Positions 18,552-26,150 of a DNA stretch of 64,000 bases are shown here, one piece after another. Source of the DNA: an uncultured Bacteroidaceae bacterium (GTDB taxonomy: Bacteria > Bacteroidota > Bacteroidia > Bacteroidales > Bacteroidaceae); contig CAJONZ010000105.1 of NCBI GenBank assembly GCA_905236065.1, positions 1 to 64,000 on the forward strand, written 5' to 3'. The notes beneath the pieces were generated by a model, which saw only the letters and a list, made by a program, of their open reading frames with translations, was not told where the DNA came from and did no database searches. A program made the position numbers and the translations under genes. How positions within the stretch are numbered: position 1 is the first letter of the stretch; every line of letters begins with the position of its first letter.

Positions 18552-18602
18552 GCTGCAAAAGTACTGATTTTTTAGCACTTTAAACGCATAAAAGCCAAGA
18601 AA

Positions 18603-18635
18603 ATTGCTCAGTTGTCGGCTTTTTGCTAACTTTGC
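18603..18635 (+). promoter_or_regulatory. Promoter of proC
   Basis: ATTG (18603-18606) and TAACTTTGC (18627-18635) are 20 bp apart, about 217 bp before the proC start, giving an unusually long leader with repeats. Confidence 0.65.
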
Positions 18636-18699
18636 GGCATAAAATCAAAACGTGCATCAGGAATAGACAGACGAGGGCTCGGAACTTTCTCCAAATTCA

Positions 18700-18786
18700 C
18701 GCAGAACTCTTTTCATGAATACAGTTCTGCGTCGTCTTCAATAGAGTTCTGCGTCATCTCCGATAGAGTTCAGCGTTGTATCTGCC
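18700..18786 (+). repeat. Tandem 22-bp repeats plus inverted copy in the proC leader
   Basis: Three 22-bp units run head to tail at 18721-18742, 18743-18764 and 18765-18786, each built on AGTTCTGCGT (AGTTCAGCGT in the third). Just before them, CGCAGAACTCT (18700-18710) is the exact complement of AGAGTTCTGCG in unit 2 and, over 9 bases, of unit 1. The leader RNA could therefore form alternative hairpins. Further down, ACTCAAA-type repeats run up to the start codon (18831-18850). Confidence 0.75.
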
Positions 18787-18852
18787 TAAAAACAGGAAGA
18801 TTACGCACCCAAAAACACAGAAGGTAAAAAACTCAAAACTCAAAAACTCAAT

Positions 18853-19632
18853 ATGAAACTTACAGTCATCGGCGCCGGCAACATGGGCGGCGCACTCATC
18901 AAGGGATGGGCAAAAAGCGGAAAAGTAGAGTCAATCACCATTGCCGACAAGAACGAGGCACTGCTCGCACAGTTCAAGCAGGAATATCCGGGCATCTGCA
19001 CCACGATCGACAACATTGAGGCCGTGAAGGGAAGCGACGTTATCATACTGGTTGTGAAGCCTTGGCTCATGAAGTTGGTACTGGCAGAGGTGAAGCCCGT
19101 GCTCGACTTGGAGAAACAAATCATCGTGAGCGACGCAGCCAACTTCACGACGGGAATGCTGGCCGAGGAATTGGGCCAACAAGGGCAATACTTCTACGTG
19201 ATTCCAAACATTGCAGCCGAGTTCGGTGCAAGCATGAGCTTCATCGCCAAGGGCGAAGCCGCCACGGCTGAGAGTGTGAAGGCCGTCGAGGGGCTCTACG
19301 CCCTGGTGGGCGACACCCTGGTCGTGACGGAGAACCTGGTAGGCCCAGGCATGATGATGGCCAGTTGCGGCATTGCCTATGTGATGCGCTACATCCGTGC
19401 CCAGATGGAAGGCGGTTGCGAGATGGGATTCTATCCGGCACAGGCCAAGCAGATTGCCCTGCAGACCATGCAGGGAGCCGTTTCGCTGCTGAAAGAGACA
19501 GGCTGGCACCCAGAGGAAGCCATCGACAAAGTGACCACTCCTGGCGGAGTCACCATCAAGGGTCTCAACGAGTTAGACCACGCAGGCTTCAACTCTGCCG
19601 TCATCCGCAGTCTGAAGGCCGGACTGAAATAA
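18853..19632 (+). CDS. proC: Pyrroline-5-carboxylate reductase
   Basis: A 259-residue enzyme. The N-terminal dinucleotide-binding motif is VIGAGNMGGALIKGW. The central 'VKPW' and the C-terminal '...LLKETGWHPEEAIDKVTTPGGVTIKGLNELDHAGF' block are diagnostic of ProC. It catalyses the last step of proline synthesis, P5C to proline with NAD(P)H. It is slightly shorter than the usual 265-275 residues, but the catalytic block is intact. The gene stands alone between porT (divergent) and the fructan locus, with a long repeat-bearing leader and a very strong terminator. Confidence 0.92.
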   Translation: MKLTVIGAGNMGGALIKGWAKSGKVESITIADKNEALLAQFKQEYPGICTTIDNIEAVKGSDVIILVVKPWLMKLVLAEVKPVLDLEKQIIVSDAANFTTGMLAEELGQQGQYFYVIPNIAAEFGASMSFIAKGEAATAESVKAVEGLYALVGDTLVVTENLVGPGMMMASCGIAYVMRYIRAQMEGGCEMGFYPAQAKQIALQTMQGAVSLLKETGWHPEEAIDKVTTPGGVTIKGLNELDHAGFNSAVIRSLKAGLK

Positions 19633-19657
19633 AAAATTTTCATTCAGATAAACAACA

Positions 19658-19709
19658 AACCCATAAAACTCGTTGAGGCATTGTATCTTCAACGAGTTTT
19701 ATGGGTTTT
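19658..19709 (+). terminator. Strong terminator after proC
   Basis: A 19-bp perfect stem (19658-19676 with 19689-19707), a 12-base loop, and T residues on the right arm. The A/T tails on both sides could let it act in both directions. Confidence 0.9.
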
Positions 19710-19835
19710 CGTGGTCTTGAACAGGACGTCAGCAATGGCGGGATTCTGAGGAAATGGATGGTAGGATTGCTGTTGTTAAAAAAACAGCAAAACGGAAAGT
19801 TTTTATTGAAGAAAATAATTGTTTCTTTCTCTCCC

Positions 19836-19916
19836 AAAAATGTTGCATTGTAACAGATTGGGGAATAGATGCAACATTTCTTGTGGAAAGGAAGGGTGTT
19901 TTGTGATTAACTTTGC
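19836..19916 (+). promoter_or_regulatory. Fructan-locus operator and promoter 1 (MFS gene)
   Basis: AAATGTTGCAT (19838-19848) and its exact complement ATGCAACATTT (19869-19879) form an inverted pair. The 9-bp cores start 29 bp apart, and the second core starts 39 bp before the -7 box TAACTTTGC (19908-19916). There is no well-placed -33 box, which suits an activator. The same layout recurs at 22879 and 31080. Confidence 0.75.
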
Positions 19917-19953
19917 AGCAAAAATAACAATCTAACATAAATCTCAAATCGAC

Positions 19954-21105
19954 ATGAACAAAAACAACCTTTCCCGACTCATCCCCGTCATGCTGTGTTT
20001 CTTTGCCATGGGGTTCGTCGATCTGGTGGGCATCGCCAGCAACTATGTGAAGGCCGACCTCAATCTCTCAGATTCGATGGCGAACATCTTTCCTTCGCTC
20101 GTTTTTTTCTGGTTCCTCATCTTCAGTGTGCCGACAAGTCTTTTGATGAATAAGATAGGACGTAAGAATACGGTTCTGTTGTCTCTGCTTATTACGGCCC
20201 TCAGCCTCTTCATCCCCATCTTTGCTGAGAACTTCTATGTAATGCTCATTGCCTTCTCCCTGCTCGGCATTGGCAACGCATTGATGCAGACCTCGCTCAA
20301 TCCGCTTGTGGCTACTGTCATGCAGGGAGGTAACCTTGCCAGCACCCTCACCTTCGGACAGTTCATCAAGGCCATCGCTTCCTTCATGGCACCCTACATC
20401 GCCATGTGGGGCGCCGCAGCCAGCATCCCCACTTTCGGGCTCGACTGGCGCATCCTCTTCCCCATTTATTTAATAATAGGTGTTTTGGCCACGCTGTTGC
20501 TCTATGTCACCAAAATTGATGAACCCTGCACCCAGGGCAAGCCCTCCTCTTTCGTGGGAGCCATCAAATTGTTGGGCAACCCACTCATTCTGCTCTGCTT
20601 CCTTGGCATCATGTGTCACGTGGGCATTGATGTGGGCACTAATACCACTGCCCCCAAGCTCCTTATCGAGCGTCTTGGCATGACTCTTAACGAGGCTGCC
20701 TTTGCCACATCGCTCTATTTCATTTTCCGTACGATAGGATGTCTCACCGGCAGCTTCATCCTTCGGAAGGTGAGTAACCGCACCTTCCTCTTCATCAGTG
20801 TTGTGATGATGGCACTTGCCATGGCAGGCATGTGGATGGGTACGGAATTGTGGGTGCTTTATGCGGCCATCGCCCTTGTCGGCTATGGCAACTCCAATGT
20901 CTTCTCTCTCTGTTTTGCGCGTGCTCTCGATGTTGCTGGCGACAAGCAGAATGAGGTCAGCGGACTGATGATTATGGGCCTTTTTGGCGGCACCCTCTTC
21001 CCGCTGCTCATGGGCTTTGCCTCCGATGCAGTGGGTCAGGCTGGAGCTGTCGCCGTGATGGCTGTCGGTGTAGTCTATCTCTTCTTTTTCTGGACCCGGA
21101 AATAA
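19954..21105 (+). CDS. MFS sugar transporter, probable fructose importer
   Basis: A 383-residue protein with about twelve hydrophobic segments and the MFS loop signature 'LLMNKIGRKNTVLL' between helices 2 and 3. It resembles the FucP/GluP branch of sugar:proton symporters (for example 'LGIGNALMQTSLNPLVATVM'). In the Bacteroides fructan locus an MFS carrier imports free fructose across the inner membrane. The same job is likely here, because its promoter carries the same operator as susC and a fructokinase lies in the locus. Confidence 0.82.
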   Translation: MNKNNLSRLIPVMLCFFAMGFVDLVGIASNYVKADLNLSDSMANIFPSLVFFWFLIFSVPTSLLMNKIGRKNTVLLSLLITALSLFIPIFAENFYVMLIAFSLLGIGNALMQTSLNPLVATVMQGGNLASTLTFGQFIKAIASFMAPYIAMWGAAASIPTFGLDWRILFPIYLIIGVLATLLLYVTKIDEPCTQGKPSSFVGAIKLLGNPLILLCFLGIMCHVGIDVGTNTTAPKLLIERLGMTLNEAAFATSLYFIFRTIGCLTGSFILRKVSNRTFLFISVVMMALAMAGMWMGTELWVLYAAIALVGYGNSNVFSLCFARALDVAGDKQNEVSGLMIMGLFGGTLFPLLMGFASDAVGQAGAVAVMAVGVVYLFFFWTRK

Positions 21106-21161
21106 CACACCCCATTACAATAAAACAAAACATTAATTTAGAAAAGATTAGCATTTTTCCC

Positions 21162-21191
21162 GCTGGAGCTTGTGAAAGTTCCAGCATTTTT
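21162..21191 (+). terminator. Terminator after the MFS gene
   Basis: A 10-bp stem GCTGGAGCTT / AAGTTCCAGC (one wobble pair), loop GTGA, then five T residues. It lies directly before the -7 box of the regulator gene. Confidence 0.8.
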
Positions 21192-21194
21192 GTC

Positions 21195-21203
21195 TATCTT
21201 CGC
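21195..21203 (+). promoter_or_regulatory. -7 box of the regulator gene
   Basis: TATCTTCGC, a variant of TAnnTTTGC, lies 33 bp before the ATG. No copy of the locus operator is seen here, so the regulator seems not to control its own gene by that site. Confidence 0.55.
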
Positions 21204-21236
21204 ACCGTAAAAACCCAAAATAGAACACCCCATCCC

Positions 21237-22850
21237 ATGAAAAATCCCCTATACCCCCTCTGCCTCCTCCTCTCCCTCACCTTCCTTTCCCTCTCCTGCA
21301 CAGGTGAGCGGAAGAAAATCGTTGCCGTCTCGCAATGCTCCATGGACGAATGGCGCAACCAGATGAACGAGGAAATGCGGCGCGAAGCATTCTTCCATAC
21401 CGACCTTGACGTGGAGATTCATTCCACACCCGACAACACCCAGCAGCAGATAGCCGACATCGAAAGCTTCATCCAACGAAAAGTCGATGCCATCGTCGTG
21501 GCACCCAACGAATGGCATCCCCTTCGTCCCGTCATCGAGAAAGCCTACGATGCAGGCATCCCCGTCATCCTGATTGACCGTAAAATCAACAGCAAGAAAT
21601 ACACGGCTTTCGTCGGAGGCGACAATGTGGATGTAGGCCGGAAGGCCGCCCACTACATCCGAAACCTCCTGCCCAATGGCGGCACCCTCATCGAGATTGA
21701 AGGACTTGCCAGCAGCACCTCCTCACAGGAACGCAAGCAGGGACTGCATGAAGTGCTCGACTCCTTTCCCGACATCCGTATCGCCGCCGACGTGATTGCC
21801 AATTGGCAGCGTCAGCGAGCCTTTGAGGTGATGGACAGCATCGGCCCTCAGATTGCCCACGAACCCGTTGACATCATCTTTGCCTACAACGACCGCATGG
21901 CTATCGGCGCACGGCAGTCGTTGGAAAAAGCGATGAAGGCAGGCAAACTAAGTCTGCCTCGGATGCCCCTCTTCATCGGTGTGGATGCCCTGCTCAACGA
22001 CACCCTGGGCATCGGGCGAGTGGCCGACGGCACCCTCGAAGCCTCATTCCTCTACCAGACAGGCGGCGACAAAGCCATCCATACCGCTGCCTGCATCCTC
22101 AACGGATTGCCCTACGAGCGGGACCAAGTGTTTGAAACCTGTTTGGTGAACCGAGGCAACGTCCACCTTATGCGCATTCAGGCCAACCACATCAAAGAAC
22201 AGGAAGGCAAGATTGAATTTCTCAACAACCGCCTCGATCAATTCTTCAAGGAATATTCCGCTCAGCGCATCCTCCTCTGGACCTTCATCATTCTGGTCAT
22301 CCTGCTCATGGCATTCATCGTCATGGGCATCCGATTCGTTCGCGTGAAACACCGCATGAACGCCAAGCTCCAGCACAAGAACGAACTCCTGCAGCGTCAG
22401 CGTGACGAATTGGAGGCCGAACGCGACAAACTCATCGAGGCACAGATGACCACTGCCGAAAAGCATGAAATAGAAGTGGAGATGGAGCAGAGCGAACAGC
22501 GCATCGAACGGGGCGAAGGACTCTTGCCCCAAGACCAGCGGTTCATCGACAAATTCAACACCGTCCTCCAGCAAAACATGGACAACTCCGAACTCACCGT
22601 CGATATGCTCGGTGCCGAAATGAACCTCGGACGTGTACAACTCTACCGCCGCATCAAGTCCCTCACCGGACATTCCCCCAACGAACTCCTGCGCATTGCC
22701 CGCCTCACACGCAGCAGGGAACTCCTGCAAGATGGCCGGCACAACATCTCCGAAGCAGCCTACGCCGTTGGCTTTTCCTCCCCCTCCTACTTTGCCAAGT
22801 GCTACAAAGACCATTTCGGCCAGCCCCCCACCGCCACATTAAGAAAATAA
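21237..22850 (+). CDS. Membrane-anchored AraC-type regulator with periplasmic sugar-binding domain
   Basis: A 537-residue protein. Residues 1-20 are a signal sequence ending in a lipobox-like LSLSC21. Residues 28-310 are a LacI/ribose-binding-type periplasmic domain ('VDAIVVAPNEWHPLRPVIEKA', 'IPVILIDRKI', 'FVGGDNVDVGRKAA', 'IIFAYNDRMAIGA', 'FIGVDAL'). A coil (314-343), one transmembrane helix (345-367) and a second coil (368-425) follow. Residues 430-535 are an AraC double helix-turn-helix ('LTVDMLGAEMNLGRVQLYRRIKSLTG', 'ISEAAYAVGFSSPSYFAKCYK'). The Bacteroides fructose sensor BT1754 has the same ends but carries kinase and receiver domains between them. Those are absent here, with no room for them. 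It probably activates the fructan locus on sensing fructose. Confidence 0.85.
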   Translation: MKNPLYPLCLLLSLTFLSLSCTGERKKIVAVSQCSMDEWRNQMNEEMRREAFFHTDLDVEIHSTPDNTQQQIADIESFIQRKVDAIVVAPNEWHPLRPVIEKAYDAGIPVILIDRKINSKKYTAFVGGDNVDVGRKAAHYIRNLLPNGGTLIEIEGLASSTSSQERKQGLHEVLDSFPDIRIAADVIANWQRQRAFEVMDSIGPQIAHEPVDIIFAYNDRMAIGARQSLEKAMKAGKLSLPRMPLFIGVDALLNDTLGIGRVADGTLEASFLYQTGGDKAIHTAACILNGLPYERDQVFETCLVNRGNVHLMRIQANHIKEQEGKIEFLNNRLDQFFKEYSAQRILLWTFIILVILLMAFIVMGIRFVRVKHRMNAKLQHKNELLQRQRDELEAERDKLIEAQMTTAEKHEIEVEMEQSEQRIERGEGLLPQDQRFIDKFNTVLQQNMDNSELTVDMLGAEMNLGRVQLYRRIKSLTGHSPNELLRIARLTRSRELLQDGRHNISEAAYAVGFSSPSYFAKCYKDHFGQPPTATLRK

Positions 22851-22878
22851 AAGTTTCAACTTTGTTGCAACCTCATCC

Positions 22879-22959
22879 AAAAATGTTTCATCGAAACAAG
22901 TTTGCGAGCGGTTGCAACATTTGTTTATAGTAATAGCTATGCACACTCGCTACCTTTGC
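22879..22959 (+). promoter_or_regulatory. Fructan-locus operator and promoter 2 (susC)
   Basis: ATGTTTCAT (22883-22891), within the perfect palindrome TGTTTCATCGAAACA, and TTGCAACAT (22912-22920) start 29 bp apart. The second core starts 39 bp before the -7 box TACCTTTGC (22951-22959). No -33 box stands at the usual 19-21 bp. Confidence 0.75.
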
Positions 22960-23018
22960 GGCAACAAAACCGAGAACAAAAAACAGTTATTACTAACATT
23001 TAAAATCTTCAACCCATT

Positions 23019-26000
23019 ATGAAGAACAAAATCTTTCTCAGTCTTCTCGCCCTGACGGTTCCTCTGCTTGCGTGGAGTCAGACCATCACCGTGAAAGGTA
23101 TCGTGACCGAGAACGTGTTCAACGAACCCGTCATGGGGGCCACCGTCGTGGAGACAGGCACAAGCAACGGTGTCGCCACCGACATGGATGGACGTTTCAC
23201 CCTCACTGTCCCCACGAAGAGCACCTTGACCATCTCCTTCATCGGTTACAAGACTCAAGTACAAAAACCGCAACCCACGATGACCGTCGTGCTGGAAGAA
23301 AACTCCGAGCTTCTCAACGAAATGGTCGTCACGGGCTACACCGTGCAGCGCAAGGCCGACCTGACAGGTGCCGTCAGCGTGGTCAGTGTCGATGAGATTG
23401 CCAAGCAAAATGAAAACAACCCCATCAAGGCGTTGCAAGGTCGTGTGCCAGGCATGAACATCGCTGCCGACGGCAACCCCTCCGGTGCGGCTTCCGTCCG
23501 CATCCGTGGCATCGGAACCTTGCGCGACGGTGCCAGCGAACCGCTCTACATCATCGACGGCGTTCCGACCAAAGCCGGTATGCACGAACTCAACGGAAAC
23601 GACATTGAAAGCATCCAGGTCCTGAAGGACGCTTCTTCCGCTTCCATCTACGGTAGCCGTGCCGCCAACGGTGTCATCATCATCACCACCAAGCGAGGCA
23701 AGGAGGGCAAGGTGAAAATCAATTTCGACGCAAGCGTTTCGGCTCAGACCTACGCCCACAAGATGAAGGTACTCAATGCAAGGGAATTCGGACAAGTGAT
23801 GTGGCAGGGTTACGTAAACGACGGCTTCAATCCCAACATGAATGGCCTGGGCTACCAGTACGACTGGGGTTACGACTCGCAAGGCGTACCCGTGCTGAAC
23901 GGCATCACCATGAGCAAATACCTCGACGCAGCCGGCACCACGCCCGCTTCCGACACCGATTGGTTTGACGAGACCACCCGCACGGGCTTCATCCAACAGT
24001 ATAACCTCTCCCTGAGCAATGGCTCCGAGCGCGGTTCCTCCTTCTTCTCTTTGGGTTATTATAAAAACAAGGGCATCATCAAGCATTCTGATTTTGAGCG
24101 CTTTTCCGCCCGCATGAACTCAGATTACAAACTCATCAAAGTGGGCGAGCGTCACCTCATCACCGTCGGCGAGAACTTCACGGTGAACCGTACCAGCGAG
24201 GTACAGGCTCCCGGCGGCTTTCTGGAGAACGTGCTTCAGTTCAACCCCTCGCTGCCCATACGTACGGTGGACGGCGACTATGCCGGTCCCGTGGGCGGCT
24301 ATCCCGACCGTGAGAACCCGTTGGCACGGTTGGAACGCAACAGCGACAACCGCTACAGCTACTGGCGCATGTTCGGCGATGCCTACCTCAACATCAACCC
24401 CTTCAAAAACTTCAACGTCAAGACCACCTTCGGCCTCGACTACTCCCAGAAGCAACAGCGCATCTTCCAGTACCCCGTCACCGAGGGCACGGTGGCCAAC
24501 AAGACCAATTCCGTCGAGGCCAAGCAGGAACACTGGACCCGGTGGATGTGGAATGCCATCGCCACCTACAACCTCGAAGTGGGCAAGCATCGTGGCGACA
24601 TCCTGCTGGGTACCGAGTTGAACCGCGAAGACGACGTTTGGTTCAGCGGAAAACGCAACGACTTCGAACTGCTGAACTCCGACTACATGTGGCCGAATGC
24701 CGGTGTCGGCGAATCGTTGGCACAAGGCAGCGGCGAAGGCTACACACTGACCTCATTCTTCGGCAAGCTGAACTATACCTACAATGACCGCTACATAGCC
24801 AGCTTCACCCTGCGCTACGACGGCAGCAGCCGTTTCGGCAAACACAACCGCTACGGAACCTTCCCCTCCGTCAGTGCCGGTTGGCGCATCAGCGAGGAGT
24901 CGTTCATGAAGAACCTGACGTGGCTTGACAACCTGAAACTTCGTGCCAGCTGGGGACAGACGGGTAACCAAGAGATTCCCAACCTGGCCCGCTATACGCG
25001 CTATATCAGCGATTACGGCGAAGCTAAGTTCGGAGGCCAGAGCTACGGAACCAGCTACGACATCGCCGGCAGCAACGGCGGTCAGACACTCCCTTCCGGT
25101 TTCAAGCGTACCCAGCTGGGCAACGACGACCTGAAATGGGAAACCACCACGCAGACCAACCTCGGCTTCGACTTCGGCCTCTTCAACAACGCCCTCTACG
25201 GCTCCTTTGAATGGTACTTCAAGAAGACCAAGGACATTCTGGTCGATATGCCCGCCATCATGGTGATGGGCGAAGGAACCAACCAGTGGATCAATGCCGG
25301 CGAGATGGAAAACAAAGGCATCGAGTTGAACGTAGGCTACCGGGGCAAGGTGGGCGACTTCCAGTACGACGTCTCCGGCAACATCGGCACCTACCGTAAC
25401 AAGATTACGCGGTTGCCAGAGACCGTCGCCTCCAGTGGAGACTTTGGCGGCAACCGCGTAGAGAGTGTCGTCGGCCATCCCTTTGGCGCACAGGTTGGTT
25501 TCGTCTATGACGGCATTTTCAAGAGTCAGGAGGAAATCGACAACCATGCTGTCCAAAATGGCGCCGGCCTCGGTCGTATCCGATGGAAAGATCTCAATGG
25601 CGACGACGTTATTAACGAGAAAGACCAACAGTGGATTTATTCACCCGTTCCCGATTTCACCTGGGGTCTGAACATCTACCTCCAGTACAAGAACTGGGAC
25701 TTCACCATGTTCTGGCAAGGCGTACAGGGCGTGGATGTCATCAGCGACTTGAAACGCGAGACCGACTTGTGGAGCGGCCTCAACATCTCCAACCTGAACA
25801 AGGGCCGCCGCCTGCTCGACGCATGGAGTCCAACCAACATGGACTCAAACATCCCCGCCGTCAGCACGATGGACAACAACAACGAGAAGCGCGTCAGCAG
25901 CTACTTCGTGGAGAACGGCTCCTACGCCAAGCTGCGCACCGTCCAGCTGGGATACAACTTCCCCCAGCGCGTTTGCGGGAAAATAGGCATGGAGCGCCTC

Positions 26001-26132
26001 CGCGTGTACCTGTCCGCCCAGAACCTGTTCACCATTAAGAGCAAAAGTTTCACGGGCGTCGATCCGGAGAATGCCAACTTTGGGTATCCCATTCCCCTCA
26101 ACGTCACTTTCGGAATCAATGTTTCATTTTAA
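23019..26132 (+). CDS. SusC-type TonB-dependent outer-membrane transporter
   Basis: A 1037-residue protein. A signal peptide (ending LLAWSQ) is followed by a carboxypeptidase-like regulatory domain (22-95, 'VKGIVTENVFNEPVMGATVVETGTSNG'), a plug domain (105-225, 'ALQGRVPGMNI', 'IRGIGTLRDGASEPLYIIDGVP', 'DIESIQVLKDASSASIYGSRAANGVIIITTKRG') and a large barrel ending in phenylalanine. SusC proteins import oligosaccharides bound by their SusD partner, powered by TonB. It is the first gene of a four-gene run (susC, susD, binding protein, GH32-like lipoprotein) reading from operator 2. Confidence 0.95.
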   Translation: MKNKIFLSLLALTVPLLAWSQTITVKGIVTENVFNEPVMGATVVETGTSNGVATDMDGRFTLTVPTKSTLTISFIGYKTQVQKPQPTMTVVLEENSELLNEMVVTGYTVQRKADLTGAVSVVSVDEIAKQNENNPIKALQGRVPGMNIAADGNPSGAASVRIRGIGTLRDGASEPLYIIDGVPTKAGMHELNGNDIESIQVLKDASSASIYGSRAANGVIIITTKRGKEGKVKINFDASVSAQTYAHKMKVLNAREFGQVMWQGYVNDGFNPNMNGLGYQYDWGYDSQGVPVLNGITMSKYLDAAGTTPASDTDWFDETTRTGFIQQYNLSLSNGSERGSSFFSLGYYKNKGIIKHSDFERFSARMNSDYKLIKVGERHLITVGENFTVNRTSEVQAPGGFLENVLQFNPSLPIRTVDGDYAGPVGGYPDRENPLARLERNSDNRYSYWRMFGDAYLNINPFKNFNVKTTFGLDYSQKQQRIFQYPVTEGTVANKTNSVEAKQEHWTRWMWNAIATYNLEVGKHRGDILLGTELNREDDVWFSGKRNDFELLNSDYMWPNAGVGESLAQGSGEGYTLTSFFGKLNYTYNDRYIASFTLRYDGSSRFGKHNRYGTFPSVSAGWRISEESFMKNLTWLDNLKLRASWGQTGNQEIPNLARYTRYISDYGEAKFGGQSYGTSYDIAGSNGGQTLPSGFKRTQLGNDDLKWETTTQTNLGFDFGLFNNALYGSFEWYFKKTKDILVDMPAIMVMGEGTNQWINAGEMENKGIELNVGYRGKVGDFQYDVSGNIGTYRNKITRLPETVASSGDFGGNRVESVVGHPFGAQVGFVYDGIFKSQEEIDNHAVQNGAGLGRIRWKDLNGDDVINEKDQQWIYSPVPDFTWGLNIYLQYKNWDFTMFWQGVQGVDVISDLKRETDLWSGLNISNLNKGRRLLDAWSPTNMDSNIPAVSTMDNNNEKRVSSYFVENGSYAKLRTVQLGYNFPQRVCGKIGMERLRVYLSAQNLFTIKSKSFTGVDPENANFGYPIPLNVTFGINVSF

Positions 26133-26150
26133 GACAAGGAAATTGCAATT

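Larger units (their letters stand above)
19633..19953 (+). promoter_or_regulatory. proC-MFS intergenic region
   Basis: This stretch holds the proC terminator, a small hairpin TTGCTGTT/AACAGCAA (19767-19790), and the operator and -7 box of the MFS gene. No gene is seen. Confidence 0.7.

Noticed and set aside
18700-18786. Possible CRISPR remnant in the 22-bp repeats before proC
   Set aside because: The units are directly adjacent without spacers, and there are no cas genes nearby.
22950-24086. Long open frame antisense to susC, and similar long frames antisense to the SusD region, 27860-29275 and 29307-30392
   Set aside because: They mirror GC-rich codons of real genes on the other strand and have no domains or start signals.
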